From Campylobacteraceae bacterium (GTDB lineage: Bacteria; Campylobacterota; Campylobacteria; Campylobacterales; Campylobacteraceae): 37,890 bases of DNA. The position numbers and the translations under genes were made by a program. How positions within the stretch are numbered: position 1 is the first letter of the stretch; every line of letters begins with the position of its first letter. This document shows, in pieces, positions 8,155 to 17,399 of the stretch. The stretch lies in contig JAISXY010000084.1 in the NCBI GenBank assembly GCA_031270285.1, positions 1 to 37,890 on the forward strand, given 5' to 3'. Under the pieces are notes generated by a model that saw only the letters and a list, made by a program, of their open reading frames with translations, had not been told where the DNA came from and did not search any database.

Positions 8155-9369
8155 TTATAGATTTATATCTATTGAAGCAACAGGATAATTTTTATTGAAT
8201 ATAGGATCGCTAAAGTTGATAAGTTTTAGTATTCTATCGCTTACAAGTCTGTAAGTTACCGTTATTTTTGCGCTTGTTGCACCCGGAAATTTTGGAACAT
8301 TTAATTTTCTGCTCTCATGTGGGGCAAGTCTATTGTCGCTCTTAATAGAAGCGGCAAGGTATGGTATTATCTCTTTGCCTTTTTTATCCACATATATAGT
8401 TTCAAGCGTATATGTCTGCGTATCTACTACCGAATCGCCCCGCTTAAACTCTATTTTGACATCCATGCTTCTGCCGCCAAATCCGGTTGGAGCTTTATGA
8501 GGAGTTAGATTTGTCAGCTCAAGTATTATATTGTTTCCTTCAGGTTTTGCATTAAGCGAAATTGTCTCTTTTAATATATCGCTGTTTCTTGCTCCTTCAA
8601 ATAGATGAGAGCGGATATTTCTCTCTTTTGCGACAATGCCGGGTCTTGTTATCTCAGGAGTTATTATGCCTTTTCTTTTTGTACTCATGTGGCAGTCTGC
8701 GCATCTTTTGCTTGTATCGTCGCTTCCGAGAAACTCTTTACCTGTTGCATATAATTCAACTTTGGTATCTGTTTCGCCGCCGAAATGACAAGCCATGCAG
8801 AGTTTGTCAGGATTTATAAAATGGTCTTTTTGTATGGATTTGTGGATACCTGCTCTGCCGTCATCCTCAAACGGTCCGTAAACAATGTCGTTAGGACCCC
8901 ATTCAACAGCTTTAAAACCTCGCATTTCCATGCCCATACTCTCGTTTATTTTTTCAACGTTATGACAGATATTACAGCTGATGCCGTCTTTAAGACTCGG
9001 ATCGCTTACAGATGTGTCCACTCGTTTTGTCTGCTCTGTTTCAACATTTAAAACTTTTGCCAGTGTAAAAGAGTCTTTACCGCTGATCTCTTTGATGGTC
9101 ATTTTTGGATTATGGCATTGCGCACAGCTTACAAGAACACTCTCTTCGGGTTGATATGTAACACGGCTTATGTAATTTACTACGGCTTTGTATATCGGAT
9201 TGCTGTCTATATGCGAACGGGAATGCCAAGTGGTAACCCAATCTTTTTGCTGGTCTTTATGACAGCTAAAACATACATAAGAATTTGTAGTAGCTCCGCT
9301 TAATTGCGCATATACAAAAGAAGCCAAGCATATCATCAATCCTAAAAAACAGAGTATCTTTGTTTTCAT
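8155..9369 (-). CDS. Secreted pentaheme c-type cytochrome (cytochrome c554-like)
   Basis: Signal peptide 'MKTKILCFLGLMICLASFVYA'; five CXXCH motifs (CFSCH, CAQCH, CNICH, CMACH, CADCH) plus a C-terminal beta-rich region. Confidence 0.9.
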   Translation of the reverse strand: MKTKILCFLGLMICLASFVYAQLSGATTNSYVCFSCHKDQQKDWVTTWHSRSHIDSNPIYKAVVNYISRVTYQPEESVLVSCAQCHNPKMTIKEISGKDSFTLAKVLNVETEQTKRVDTSVSDPSLKDGISCNICHNVEKINESMGMEMRGFKAVEWGPNDIVYGPFEDDGRAGIHKSIQKDHFINPDKLCMACHFGGETDTKVELYATGKEFLGSDDTSKRCADCHMSTKRKGIITPEITRPGIVAKERNIRSHLFEGARNSDILKETISLNAKPEGNNIILELTNLTPHKAPTGFGGRSMDVKIEFKRGDSVVDTQTYTLETIYVDKKGKEIIPYLAASIKSDNRLAPHESRKLNVPKFPGATSAKITVTYRLVSDRILKLINFSDPIFNKNYPVASIDINL

Positions 9370-9578
9370 ACAATTAGTCCTAAAAGAATATTAATCAAAC
9401 GATTTTATCACAATTTGATTTAATTATTCTTTGATTGAAATAAAATCAGCCAAATTCTACCATAAATAAATTAGAAAATAGAGTGTAAAGTAAAACTAAT
9501 ATCGCAAATATTAGCGCAAATTACTATTTTAAGGCGTTGTTTGATAAAATGTTTTCAATTTTATATCAGAGGAATGCA

Positions 9579-10706
9579 ATGAATTTTGAGCCGTATCCGT
9601 TTGAAAAATTAAATAATCTGCTTTTAGCGATAACTCCCAACGAGAGGTTGAAACCATTGGTTTTGACGGTAGGAGAGCCTCAATTTGAAACGCCTGAATT
9701 TATACAAGAGTGCCTTAAAAAAAATTCTCATCTTTTAAATAAATATCCGAAAACTGCAGGCGAACAGGCGCTGCATGAGGCGCAGATAAATTTCGTCAAA
9801 AGACGTTTTGGAGTTACTTTAAAAACAGATGAACTTGTAACTACGCTCGGCACAAGAGAGGCGCTGTTTAATCTGCCGCAGTTTTTACTTTTTAACAAAT
9901 CAAATCCTGTTATGGCTTATCCAAATCCTTTTTATCAGATTTATGAAGGCGCAGCTGTGGCATCGCGGGCAAAAAGCGTGTATTTAAATCTTGAACAGGA
10001 AAATGGATTTAAGCCTGAGATAGATGAAAATATCTTAAAAGAGTGCAGTCTGGTCATGCTGAATTCTCCTTCAAATCCAACCGCTTCGGTGATGAATCTT
10101 GAAGAGTTGAAAGAGTGGGTTGAATTGGCGCTAAAATATAATTTTATACTTATCAATGACGAATGTTACAGTGAAATTTATTGCGCTGATGCGCCGCATT
10201 CGCTTTTAGAAGCGAGTATAGCGGCAGGCAATAAAAGTTTTAAAAATATTTTGGCTTTAAACTCTATATCCAAACGCTCATGCGCTCCGTCTTTGCGTTC
10301 GGGTTTTGTGGCTGGAGAGAGTAAAATTTTAACAGAATACGCCAAATATAGAACATATGCCGGCTGTACGGCTGGAGTGCCTATGCAGCTTGCTGCGGCA
10401 GAGGCATGGAATAGCGAACGGCATGTAGAAAAAACGAGGCAGAAATATATTAAAAATTTTGAATCGGCAAAAGAGATTTTAGGTATCAGCGAAAGTTCGG
10501 CTACATTTTATATTTGGCTTCAAGTGGAAAATGATGAAGAGTTTACAAAAAAACTTTATGAAAAGAAAAATGTTAAAGTATTGCCGGGAAGTTATCTTGG
10601 GCGCAAAGGCGCAGGAAAGGGATTTGTGCGTATAGCTCTTGTTTTAGAAGAGCATGATACGAAAGAAGCGCTTAAACGAATAGCAGATTTTATGAAAGGC
10701 AGATAG
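9579..10706 (+). CDS. PLP-dependent aminotransferase class I/II, probably succinyldiaminopimelate transaminase
   Basis: 'LTVGEPQFETPEFI', 'NSPSNPTASVM', PLP-Lys 'SISKRSCAPSLRSGF'; start moved to the ATG at 9579, preceded by AGAGG. Confidence 0.8.
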   Translation: MNFEPYPFEKLNNLLLAITPNERLKPLVLTVGEPQFETPEFIQECLKKNSHLLNKYPKTAGEQALHEAQINFVKRRFGVTLKTDELVTTLGTREALFNLPQFLLFNKSNPVMAYPNPFYQIYEGAAVASRAKSVYLNLEQENGFKPEIDENILKECSLVMLNSPSNPTASVMNLEELKEWVELALKYNFILINDECYSEIYCADAPHSLLEASIAAGNKSFKNILALNSISKRSCAPSLRSGFVAGESKILTEYAKYRTYAGCTAGVPMQLAAAEAWNSERHVEKTRQKYIKNFESAKEILGISESSATFYIWLQVENDEEFTKKLYEKKNVKVLPGSYLGRKGAGKGFVRIALVLEEHDTKEALKRIADFMKGR

Positions 10707-12017
10707 TTGAAAAAGATACATTTTATAGGCATTGGCGGTATTGGCATATCAGCACTCGCAAGATTTTTAAAGCAAAAAGGCTATGAGATTTCAGGCTCTG
10801 ACATAAAAGCTTCAAAAATTACAAAAGAGCTTGAAGAGGAAGGGGTCAAAGTAATTATTCCTCATGATGAAAGCGCTGTAACAGATCAGGATTTTATAGT
10901 CTATTCGGCCGCGATAAAAGAGTCTAATGTAGAGCTTGCAAAAGCAAGGCGAGAGAATAAAAATCTGTTTTCCCGTAAAGATGCGCTGCCGTTTATATTA
11001 AAGGAAAAACGCATATTTTCCGTATGCGGCGCACATGGTAAAAGTACCACAAGCGCAATGCTGGCATCTATTATAGACGGCTCAATGATAGTGGGCGCAA
11101 TAAGCAAGCAGTTTAATTCAAATATGATTTTACGAGACAGCGATAATATCGTATTTGAAGCGGATGAGAGCGATGAGAGTTTTTTAAATTCTAATCCGTA
11201 TATTGCAGTTGTAACCAATGCCGAACCTGAACACATGGAGCATTATAATTATGACCTTAACCGTTTTTACGGCGCATATACCAATTTTCTTTTAAGTGCG
11301 AAAATAAGAGTTATAAATGCGGAAGATGATTTTTTAAAAACGCTTACAAAACTTGAAGCGATAAGGTTATATCCTACATATGACATAAAAGATTTGCGTT
11401 ATATTATTAAAGAGGGCGAACCTTATACTGTTTTTACGCTTAAAGATTTGGGTAGTTTTGAAGTGTACGGTATTGGATATCATATCGCACTTGACGCTTC
11501 ATTGGCAGTTTTGGCGGCATTAAATGATTTGCCTCTTGAAGCTGTAAGAGAGAGATTAAAAGAGTTTAAAGGTATAAAAAAACGCTTTGATATTATAAAA
11601 AATTCGGAAGATTTTGTTCTTATAGATGATTATGCTCATCATCCGACAGAGATAAAAGCGACTTTGAAATCCACCGACATTTATATGGAAATGAGAGGAT
11701 TTGACAAAATAACCGCTATATGGCAGCCGCACAAATATTCGCGCGTAGTAGATAACCTCAAAGCTTTCACCGAATGTTTTGAGGGCGTAAGCGAGTTGAT
11801 AATTTTGCCCGTATATTCGGCAGGCGAAACAAAAGTAGAGATAGATTTTGAAAATGAATTTAATCTGTACAATCCAACATTTGCCGATAAAATAGTAAGA
11901 GAAGAGAGTGCGGTTTTGCTTTTAAAAGATGGTAAAATTTTAAAAAAGATAGACAGGGGAGTTGTTATCGGTTTTGGTGCGGGCGATATTACATATCAAT
12001 TGAGGGGAGACTTTTAA
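10707..12017 (+). CDS. murC: UDP-N-acetylmuramate--L-alanine ligase
   Basis: TTG start; 'HFIGIGGIGISALARFL', 'CGAHGKSTTSAML', 'EADESDESFL', 'DDYAHHPTEI'. Confidence 0.96.
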   Translation: MKKIHFIGIGGIGISALARFLKQKGYEISGSDIKASKITKELEEEGVKVIIPHDESAVTDQDFIVYSAAIKESNVELAKARRENKNLFSRKDALPFILKEKRIFSVCGAHGKSTTSAMLASIIDGSMIVGAISKQFNSNMILRDSDNIVFEADESDESFLNSNPYIAVVTNAEPEHMEHYNYDLNRFYGAYTNFLLSAKIRVINAEDDFLKTLTKLEAIRLYPTYDIKDLRYIIKEGEPYTVFTLKDLGSFEVYGIGYHIALDASLAVLAALNDLPLEAVRERLKEFKGIKKRFDIIKNSEDFVLIDDYAHHPTEIKATLKSTDIYMEMRGFDKITAIWQPHKYSRVVDNLKAFTECFEGVSELIILPVYSAGETKVEIDFENEFNLYNPTFADKIVREESAVLLLKDGKILKKIDRGVVIGFGAGDITYQLRGDF

Positions 12018-12371
12018 ATGCTCATGTTTAATATCCGCATCGTTATTATTGCGCTGGCTTTGATTTTACTGCTGTTTTTTTACATAAAAAACAAAAATTT
12101 CAGCAAAGTCAGTAAATTACTTACAGTTACTCTATGCGCACTTGCGGTAATTTTTGCTGTAGTTTATGAGACCGCAATAATAAAACAGAGTGAAACGGAT
12201 AGAGAAACGTTAAATTCTTTTAAGCAGGGCAGAACGCTTGTTTGCGACGATATAGAGGTAACGGCAGAAAAGTTTACTTTTGTGGGCGGCACCAAAGTTT
12301 TTAGCGCAAAAGAGTATTTTAAAGATATTCAAGGCGTTATGATACCTATTAAAAATTGCAGGGTCAAATAA
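12018..12371 (+). CDS. Small protein with N-terminal membrane anchor, unknown function
   Basis: 117 aa; hydrophobic N-terminus; packed between murC and mutS2 (TAATG overlap). Confidence 0.7.
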   Translation: MLMFNIRIVIIALALILLLFFYIKNKNFSKVSKLLTVTLCALAVIFAVVYETAIIKQSETDRETLNSFKQGRTLVCDDIEVTAEKFTFVGGTKVFSAKEYFKDIQGVMIPIKNCRVK

Positions 12372-14578
12372 TGCATGAGTTGGTTTTGCAGCTTGATTTG
12401 GAAGATTATATAGCGCATTATAAAAGCTATCTTGCACGCGAAAAACCGCTCTACATGGAAGGCGATGCCAATCTGCATTTTCGCTTTATAAATGAACTTT
12501 CTCATTATGAATTGGTGCCGCCGCCTGCTGTGATAAATCTTGATACCAAGCTCATGCATCTTTCAAAACAGGGCGTTTTGCATATAGATGAGATTTGGGA
12601 GTTTGTCAAAATAATACGCTATTTTTTATATCTTAAATCTCAGAAATTTGAAGGATATGCGGCGGAGTGGATTTTGGGGGTCAATATCCCGCCCGCTATT
12701 TTAGAGATAGAGAAGTGGTTTGATAATAAAGGAAACTTAAAAGAGGAGATAGATCCTCGTTTTGCATCGTTGAATGCTGCAATTAAAGCGCTCAAAGAGA
12801 AAATATACGGCGTTTTGAGGTCGCTTATATCATCTCAAAAATTACAGGAGTTTTTAGTAGATACACAGGCGCATTTTCTGAATAATCAAGAGAGTTTGTT
12901 GCTACGCGGCGGCTATGCAAGCGTGCTTAAGGGTACGATTGTCGGCAGAAGTGCGGGCGGATATTTTTATGTTGTGCCGAATGCACTTAATAGTTATCAA
13001 GAGCAAGAGAGCGCTATTACAGGCGAAAAAGAGGCTCTCATGTACGAATATGCTAAAAAAATAAGTATGGAATTCAGTAAAAACAGACTTTTTTTAAGCT
13101 GGTTAAATAGAGAATTTGACCGTTTTGATAACTACTTGGCGCGCATTACATTTGCCAAAGCAAATGATATGGAGTTTATCCTTCCAAGCAGTGATAAAGA
13201 TATAGTGCTAAAAGATTTTTTCCACCCTGCGTTAAAAGGCGCAAAGAGTGTGAGTGTCAATTTTACAAAGAGTATTTTATTGGTAACGGGCGTAAATGCG
13301 GGCGGTAAAACAATGCTCTTAAAGTCCGTTCTTGCCGCCGTACTTCTTTCTAAATATCTTTTGCCGATGAAAATAGATGCGGCTGGTTCGCATATCGGAA
13401 GATTTAAAAATATAAAAGCGATCATAGAAGATACGCAAAATGTCAAAAATGATATTTCCACTTTTGCGGGACGCATGGTGGAATTTAGCAGACTTTTCAC
13501 AGTCAATTCGGCTCTCGTGGGTGTTGACGAGATAGAACTTGGTACGGATGCGGACGAGGCGGCGGCTCTTTTTTGCGCTATTTTGGACTGTTTAATCAAA
13601 AAAGAGGTAAAAATTATTATTACAACTCATCACAAGCGGTTGGCTTCCATGCTTGCTTCAAATGAACAAACGGAACTTTTAGCGGCTTTGTATGATGAAA
13701 AAACACAACGCCCATTATACAGTTTTTTATACGGCACTATCGGGAAAAGTTATGCGTTTGAAACGGCAGCAAGATATGGTATCGCACAAAATATAGTAGA
13801 AAAGGCGCGCATATTATACGGCGAAGATAAGGAAAAACTAAACGACTTGATACAAAAAAATATAGATTTGGAGTTTGAGATAAGAACTAAATTAAAAGAT
13901 ATAGAGGTAAAAACGCATAAATTGGACAAACTTGCAAACTCTTTGGAAGAGCAGAAAGAGGTTCAAAAAAAAGAGTTTAATATATTAAAATTTAGATTTG
14001 AAAATGAGTACAGAGAAGCTGTAAAGCTTGCCAAAGAGGCGGCAAAACAGAATGAAAATAAAAATATACATAAATTATTGAATGAAGCCGATAAAGCAAA
14101 AAAAGCGGTATCGCTGCCAAAACAAGCCAAAAATGATGATTTAAATATAGGTGATAGAGTCGGATACGGCACATTAAAAGGCGTTGTAACGGCTCTTAAA
14201 AAAGAGAGTGCGGTTGTAGATATAGACGGCGTCATGATGTATCTTCCAAAAAATTCCCTTCAAAAACTTTTCTCGCCCGAATTAAAAACTCCTTCCAAAA
14301 AAAAGTCTTTCAATATCTCTCTTTTGCGTCCGCAAAATGTATCCGTCAATCTTGACTTACATGGAATGCGCTCAGACGAAGCGATAGAAAAGAGTGATAA
14401 ATTTCTTTCAGATGCGCTTTTGGTAGGCTTTAATGAGGTGCGCATATATCATGGAGTCGGAACCGGAAAATTGGCGCATGCCGTGAAAAACTTTCTCAAA
14501 ACTCACCCAAGTGTTAAAGAGTTTTTTGATGCCGATGCAAATCAGGGCGGCGCAGGAGCCACAATAGTAAAATTGTAA
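12371..14578 (+). CDS. mutS2: Endonuclease MutS2 with C-terminal Smr domain
   Basis: Walker A 'GVNAGGKTMLLK', 'GVDEIELGTD', C-terminal Smr 'NLDLHGMRSDEA...YHGVGTGKL'. Confidence 0.93.
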   Translation: MHELVLQLDLEDYIAHYKSYLAREKPLYMEGDANLHFRFINELSHYELVPPPAVINLDTKLMHLSKQGVLHIDEIWEFVKIIRYFLYLKSQKFEGYAAEWILGVNIPPAILEIEKWFDNKGNLKEEIDPRFASLNAAIKALKEKIYGVLRSLISSQKLQEFLVDTQAHFLNNQESLLLRGGYASVLKGTIVGRSAGGYFYVVPNALNSYQEQESAITGEKEALMYEYAKKISMEFSKNRLFLSWLNREFDRFDNYLARITFAKANDMEFILPSSDKDIVLKDFFHPALKGAKSVSVNFTKSILLVTGVNAGGKTMLLKSVLAAVLLSKYLLPMKIDAAGSHIGRFKNIKAIIEDTQNVKNDISTFAGRMVEFSRLFTVNSALVGVDEIELGTDADEAAALFCAILDCLIKKEVKIIITTHHKRLASMLASNEQTELLAALYDEKTQRPLYSFLYGTIGKSYAFETAARYGIAQNIVEKARILYGEDKEKLNDLIQKNIDLEFEIRTKLKDIEVKTHKLDKLANSLEEQKEVQKKEFNILKFRFENEYREAVKLAKEAAKQNENKNIHKLLNEADKAKKAVSLPKQAKNDDLNIGDRVGYGTLKGVVTALKKESAVVDIDGVMMYLPKNSLQKLFSPELKTPSKKKSFNISLLRPQNVSVNLDLHGMRSDEAIEKSDKFLSDALLVGFNEVRIYHGVGTGKLAHAVKNFLKTHPSVKEFFDADANQGGAGATIVKL

Positions 14579-14649
14579 TTTATACTTTCAGCTTTTTTTT
14601 AAATACTTTTCCTGATATAATTATTGTAACTAAATCATGAGGAGAAATT

Positions 14650-15195
14650 ATGTCAAAAGTTTTAGTTCCGTTAGCGGAGGGATTTGAGGAGATAGAGGCT
14701 GTTTCTGTCATAGATGTTTTACGCAGAGGCGGCGTGGAAGTTATAACTGCCGCACTTGCAAAACAGAGCATCAAGGGAGCGAACGGTGTTATTGTTGAAG
14801 CAGATACGCTTTTGGAGAGCGTAAAAGAGAGCGATTTTGATATGATAGTGCTGCCCGGAGGCAATGAAGGACATAAAAATCTCGCTCAATGCGGCAGATT
14901 ACTGGATATGTTAATATCTCATGAAAAAGCGGGCAAAACGCTTGCCGCAATATGTGCCGCACCTTATGTTTTAAAAGTCGCAGGAGTTTTAAAAGGCTCA
15001 TATACCTGCTATCCGTCCATGGAAGAAGTAATTGGACGCAGCGGACATGTAGCAGATAAGGCGGTTGTAGTAAACAGCGATAATATTATCACTTCGCAAG
15101 GTCCTGCTACCGCGATAGATTTTGCGCTTGCTGTTTTGGAAAAATTGGAAGGTAAAGAGAGAGAGCAGGGCGTTCGCAGAAGCGTTTTGGCTTAA
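14650..15195 (+). CDS. DJ-1/PfpI family protein
   Basis: 'VLVPLAEGFEEIEAV', 'DMIVLPGG', nucleophile elbow 'AAICAAPYVL'. Confidence 0.93.
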   Translation: MSKVLVPLAEGFEEIEAVSVIDVLRRGGVEVITAALAKQSIKGANGVIVEADTLLESVKESDFDMIVLPGGNEGHKNLAQCGRLLDMLISHEKAGKTLAAICAAPYVLKVAGVLKGSYTCYPSMEEVIGRSGHVADKAVVVNSDNIITSQGPATAIDFALAVLEKLEGKEREQGVRRSVLA

Positions 15196-15228
15196 TAAAA
15201 TCGCAGTAATATTTATAGTGTATGCGGC

Positions 15229-15816
15229 CTACATGACAGCGGCAGCGTTATTTAAAGACAGAAAACTTTCAAGTATTGCTTTGCCTTGCGGCGTTAGAAT
15301 TGATTCGGGGTGAAACTGCACGCCGTAAACATCAAAATTAATATGTTTTACCGCCATAATTTCTCCATCTTTGGTTTTAGCTATGACTTTTAAAGTTGAA
15401 GGTATATTGAAAGCATCTGCTGCCAAAGAGTGATATCTTGCGGCTAAAATTTGATTTGGCAGAGTCTTGAACAGTGGACTTTTTGTGTCAATCATTATTA
15501 ATGACTGCTTGCCATGCATAAGACTTTTAGCATAAATAACTTTAAGTCCAAATGCTTCGCAAATGGCTTGATGTCCAAGACAAACGCCGAGTATTGGTAT
15601 TTTACCTGCAAAATATTTAACTGTTTCTATGCATATTCCCGCATCTTCCGGGCGTCCCGGTCCTGGAGAAAGTATAATATGAGATGGTTTTAGGGCATCT
15701 ATCTCTTTTGTGGTTATTTTATCATTTCGCACAACTTTTATATTTGGATTTATAGTGCCTATTAACTGGTAGAGATTATAGGAAAAACTATCATAATTAT
15801 CTATCAAGAGTACCAT
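15229..15816 (-). CDS. trpG: Anthranilate synthase glutamine amidotransferase component
   Basis: 'LLIDNYDSFSYNLYQ', 'ILSPGPGRPEDAG', 'GVCLGHQAI', 'GVQFHPES'; overlaps trpE. Confidence 0.88.
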   Translation of the reverse strand: MVLLIDNYDSFSYNLYQLIGTINPNIKVVRNDKITTKEIDALKPSHIILSPGPGRPEDAGICIETVKYFAGKIPILGVCLGHQAICEAFGLKVIYAKSLMHGKQSLIMIDTKSPLFKTLPNQILAARYHSLAADAFNIPSTLKVIAKTKDGEIMAVKHINFDVYGVQFHPESILTPQGKAILESFLSLNNAAAVM

Positions 15817-17279
15817 TTAACCACTCCCACTCCCGCAGCAAGCATAAGCGCATTTATAACTGCTTTTGCCTTATTTTCACACTCCATGAACTCATTTTTG
15901 GCTATACTGTCCGCCACTATACCGGCACCCGAACGCACATAAACTCTTCCGCTCTTTTTAAAAGCTATGCGTATTGCTATACATGTATCCATGTCGCCCG
16001 TAAAGCTTATATAACCTATTGCGCCGCCGTAAATACCGCGTTTGCTGCCTTCAAGTTCATGAATGATTTCGCATGCTCTAATTTTAGGCGCACCCGACAA
16101 TGTGCCGGCAGGCAATACCGCATCTATAGCGTCTATTGCATTTTTATCCTCTCTTATTTCGCCTTCAACGGTTGAGCCTATGTGCATGACATGTGAAAAG
16201 CGCACAACAGAGAGATATTTTTGTACCTTTACACTGCCAAATCTGCTTATTTTGCCTATATCATTGCGACCCAAGTCCACAAGCATATTATGTTCGCAGA
16301 GTTCTTTAGGATCTCTTAGCAGCTCTTCTTCTAAAAGTTTATCTTCCCATTTGTTTCTGCCTCGCGTTCTTGTACCTGCAAGCGGAAAGGTAGAGACTTT
16401 TTTACCGTCTAATTTGACAAGCGTTTCAGGCGATGCACCCGCTATTTCAACCATATCGCTGCTAAAATAAAACATATAAGGCGAAGGGTTTAATTTGCGT
16501 AAAATCTCGTAAGTTTCAAACAGACTGCCTTCCGCTTCGGCATCAAAACGGTTTGACAGTACAACCTGAAAAATATCCCCTTCTTTAATGTAATTTTTGG
16601 CTTTTTCTACCATTGCACAATATTTTGTCTCATCAAATAAAGAGTTAAACGGAGAAGTTAATTTAAGTTTTGGAATATAGGTTTTTTCATCTTTTTTTAT
16701 AAGGTTTTCCATGTTTTTCAACTCGTCTAAAGCATTATTATAGTTCTTCTCCAATGCGTCCGTTTTGATATTTATTATTAAAAAAATCTCTTTTTTCAAA
16801 TTATCAAATGCGATTACCTGATCAAAAAACATTAAGTCCACATCTTTAAAATTTTCAATATCTTTGCCGTCTAATTTTAGATTTTTTTCACTGTATTTGA
16901 TAAAATCGTACGAAAAATAACCCACAAGTCCGCCCGTAAACGGCGGCAGGTTATCAAATTTAGGCGCTTTATTATCGTCTATGATTTTTTGTATATACTC
17001 TTTCGGATCAGCGTTGTTTATGTTGAAACTCACTTCACTTTTAATAGTTATCGCACCGTCTTTGCAAGAAATTTCAAGTTTCGGATTGTAACCTAAAAAT
17101 GTATATCGTCCCGTATTTATCTCATCTTCCAAACTTTCCAGAATGAAACAGTGCCGTGAAATATTTTTTAAAATCTTAAAAGTTCTTGTCGGAGAGAGTC
17201 TGTTTTGCGGTATTATTTTATAAACCGGTACGGTTTTATAACTGCATGAGAGTTGTTTTAATTCTTCAAAATTTTGCAA
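15804..17279 (-). CDS. trpE: Anthranilate synthase component I
   Basis: 'FILESLE' feedback-type motif, 'PLAGTRTRG', 'VDLGRNDIGK', 'LPAGTLSGAPKIRA'. Confidence 0.92.
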   Translation of the reverse strand: MQNFEELKQLSCSYKTVPVYKIIPQNRLSPTRTFKILKNISRHCFILESLEDEINTGRYTFLGYNPKLEISCKDGAITIKSEVSFNINNADPKEYIQKIIDDNKAPKFDNLPPFTGGLVGYFSYDFIKYSEKNLKLDGKDIENFKDVDLMFFDQVIAFDNLKKEIFLIINIKTDALEKNYNNALDELKNMENLIKKDEKTYIPKLKLTSPFNSLFDETKYCAMVEKAKNYIKEGDIFQVVLSNRFDAEAEGSLFETYEILRKLNPSPYMFYFSSDMVEIAGASPETLVKLDGKKVSTFPLAGTRTRGRNKWEDKLLEEELLRDPKELCEHNMLVDLGRNDIGKISRFGSVKVQKYLSVVRFSHVMHIGSTVEGEIREDKNAIDAIDAVLPAGTLSGAPKIRACEIIHELEGSKRGIYGGAIGYISFTGDMDTCIAIRIAFKKSGRVYVRSGAGIVADSIAKNEFMECENKAKAVINALMLAAGVGVVKWYS

Positions 17280-17312
17280 AACAGTCCTTTTAAAATTTTA
17301 TTTTAATTTTAT

Positions 17313-17341
17313 ATTATATATTTTGATACTTCTTTTGTCAA
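17313..17341 (-). promoter_or_regulatory. Consensus sigma70 promoter of trpEG (TTGACA-N17-TATAAT)
   Basis: Minus strand: -35 at 17341-17336, -10 at 17318-17313, 17-nt spacer, about 34 nt upstream of the trpE start. Confidence 0.8.
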
Positions 17342-17343
17342 TG

Positions 17344-17392
17344 AAAAACAGCACAAAAAATAGGCAAAAATTCTATTTTTAAAGCTGTTTTT
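17344..17392 (-). terminator. Nested stem-loop downstream of dnaE
   Basis: Outer AAAAACAGC/GCTGTTTTT (9 bp), inner AAAAATAG/CTATTTTT (8 bp), T run on the minus strand. Confidence 0.75.
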
Positions 17393-17399
17393 AAGTAAA

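Noticed and set aside
9393-9439. AATCAAA ... TTTGATT ... TTTGATT repeats upstream of the cytochrome gene, possible CRP/FNR-like operator
   Set aside because: Spacing (14 nt) does not fit TTGAT-N4-ATCAA, and such words are common in AT-rich DNA.
13132-13599. 155-aa ORF antisense to mutS2
   Set aside because: Fully inside a strongly supported gene; low-complexity shadow ORF.
16063-16470. 135-aa ORF antisense to trpE
   Set aside because: Shadow ORF within a clear trpE; Ser/Leu-rich, no motif.
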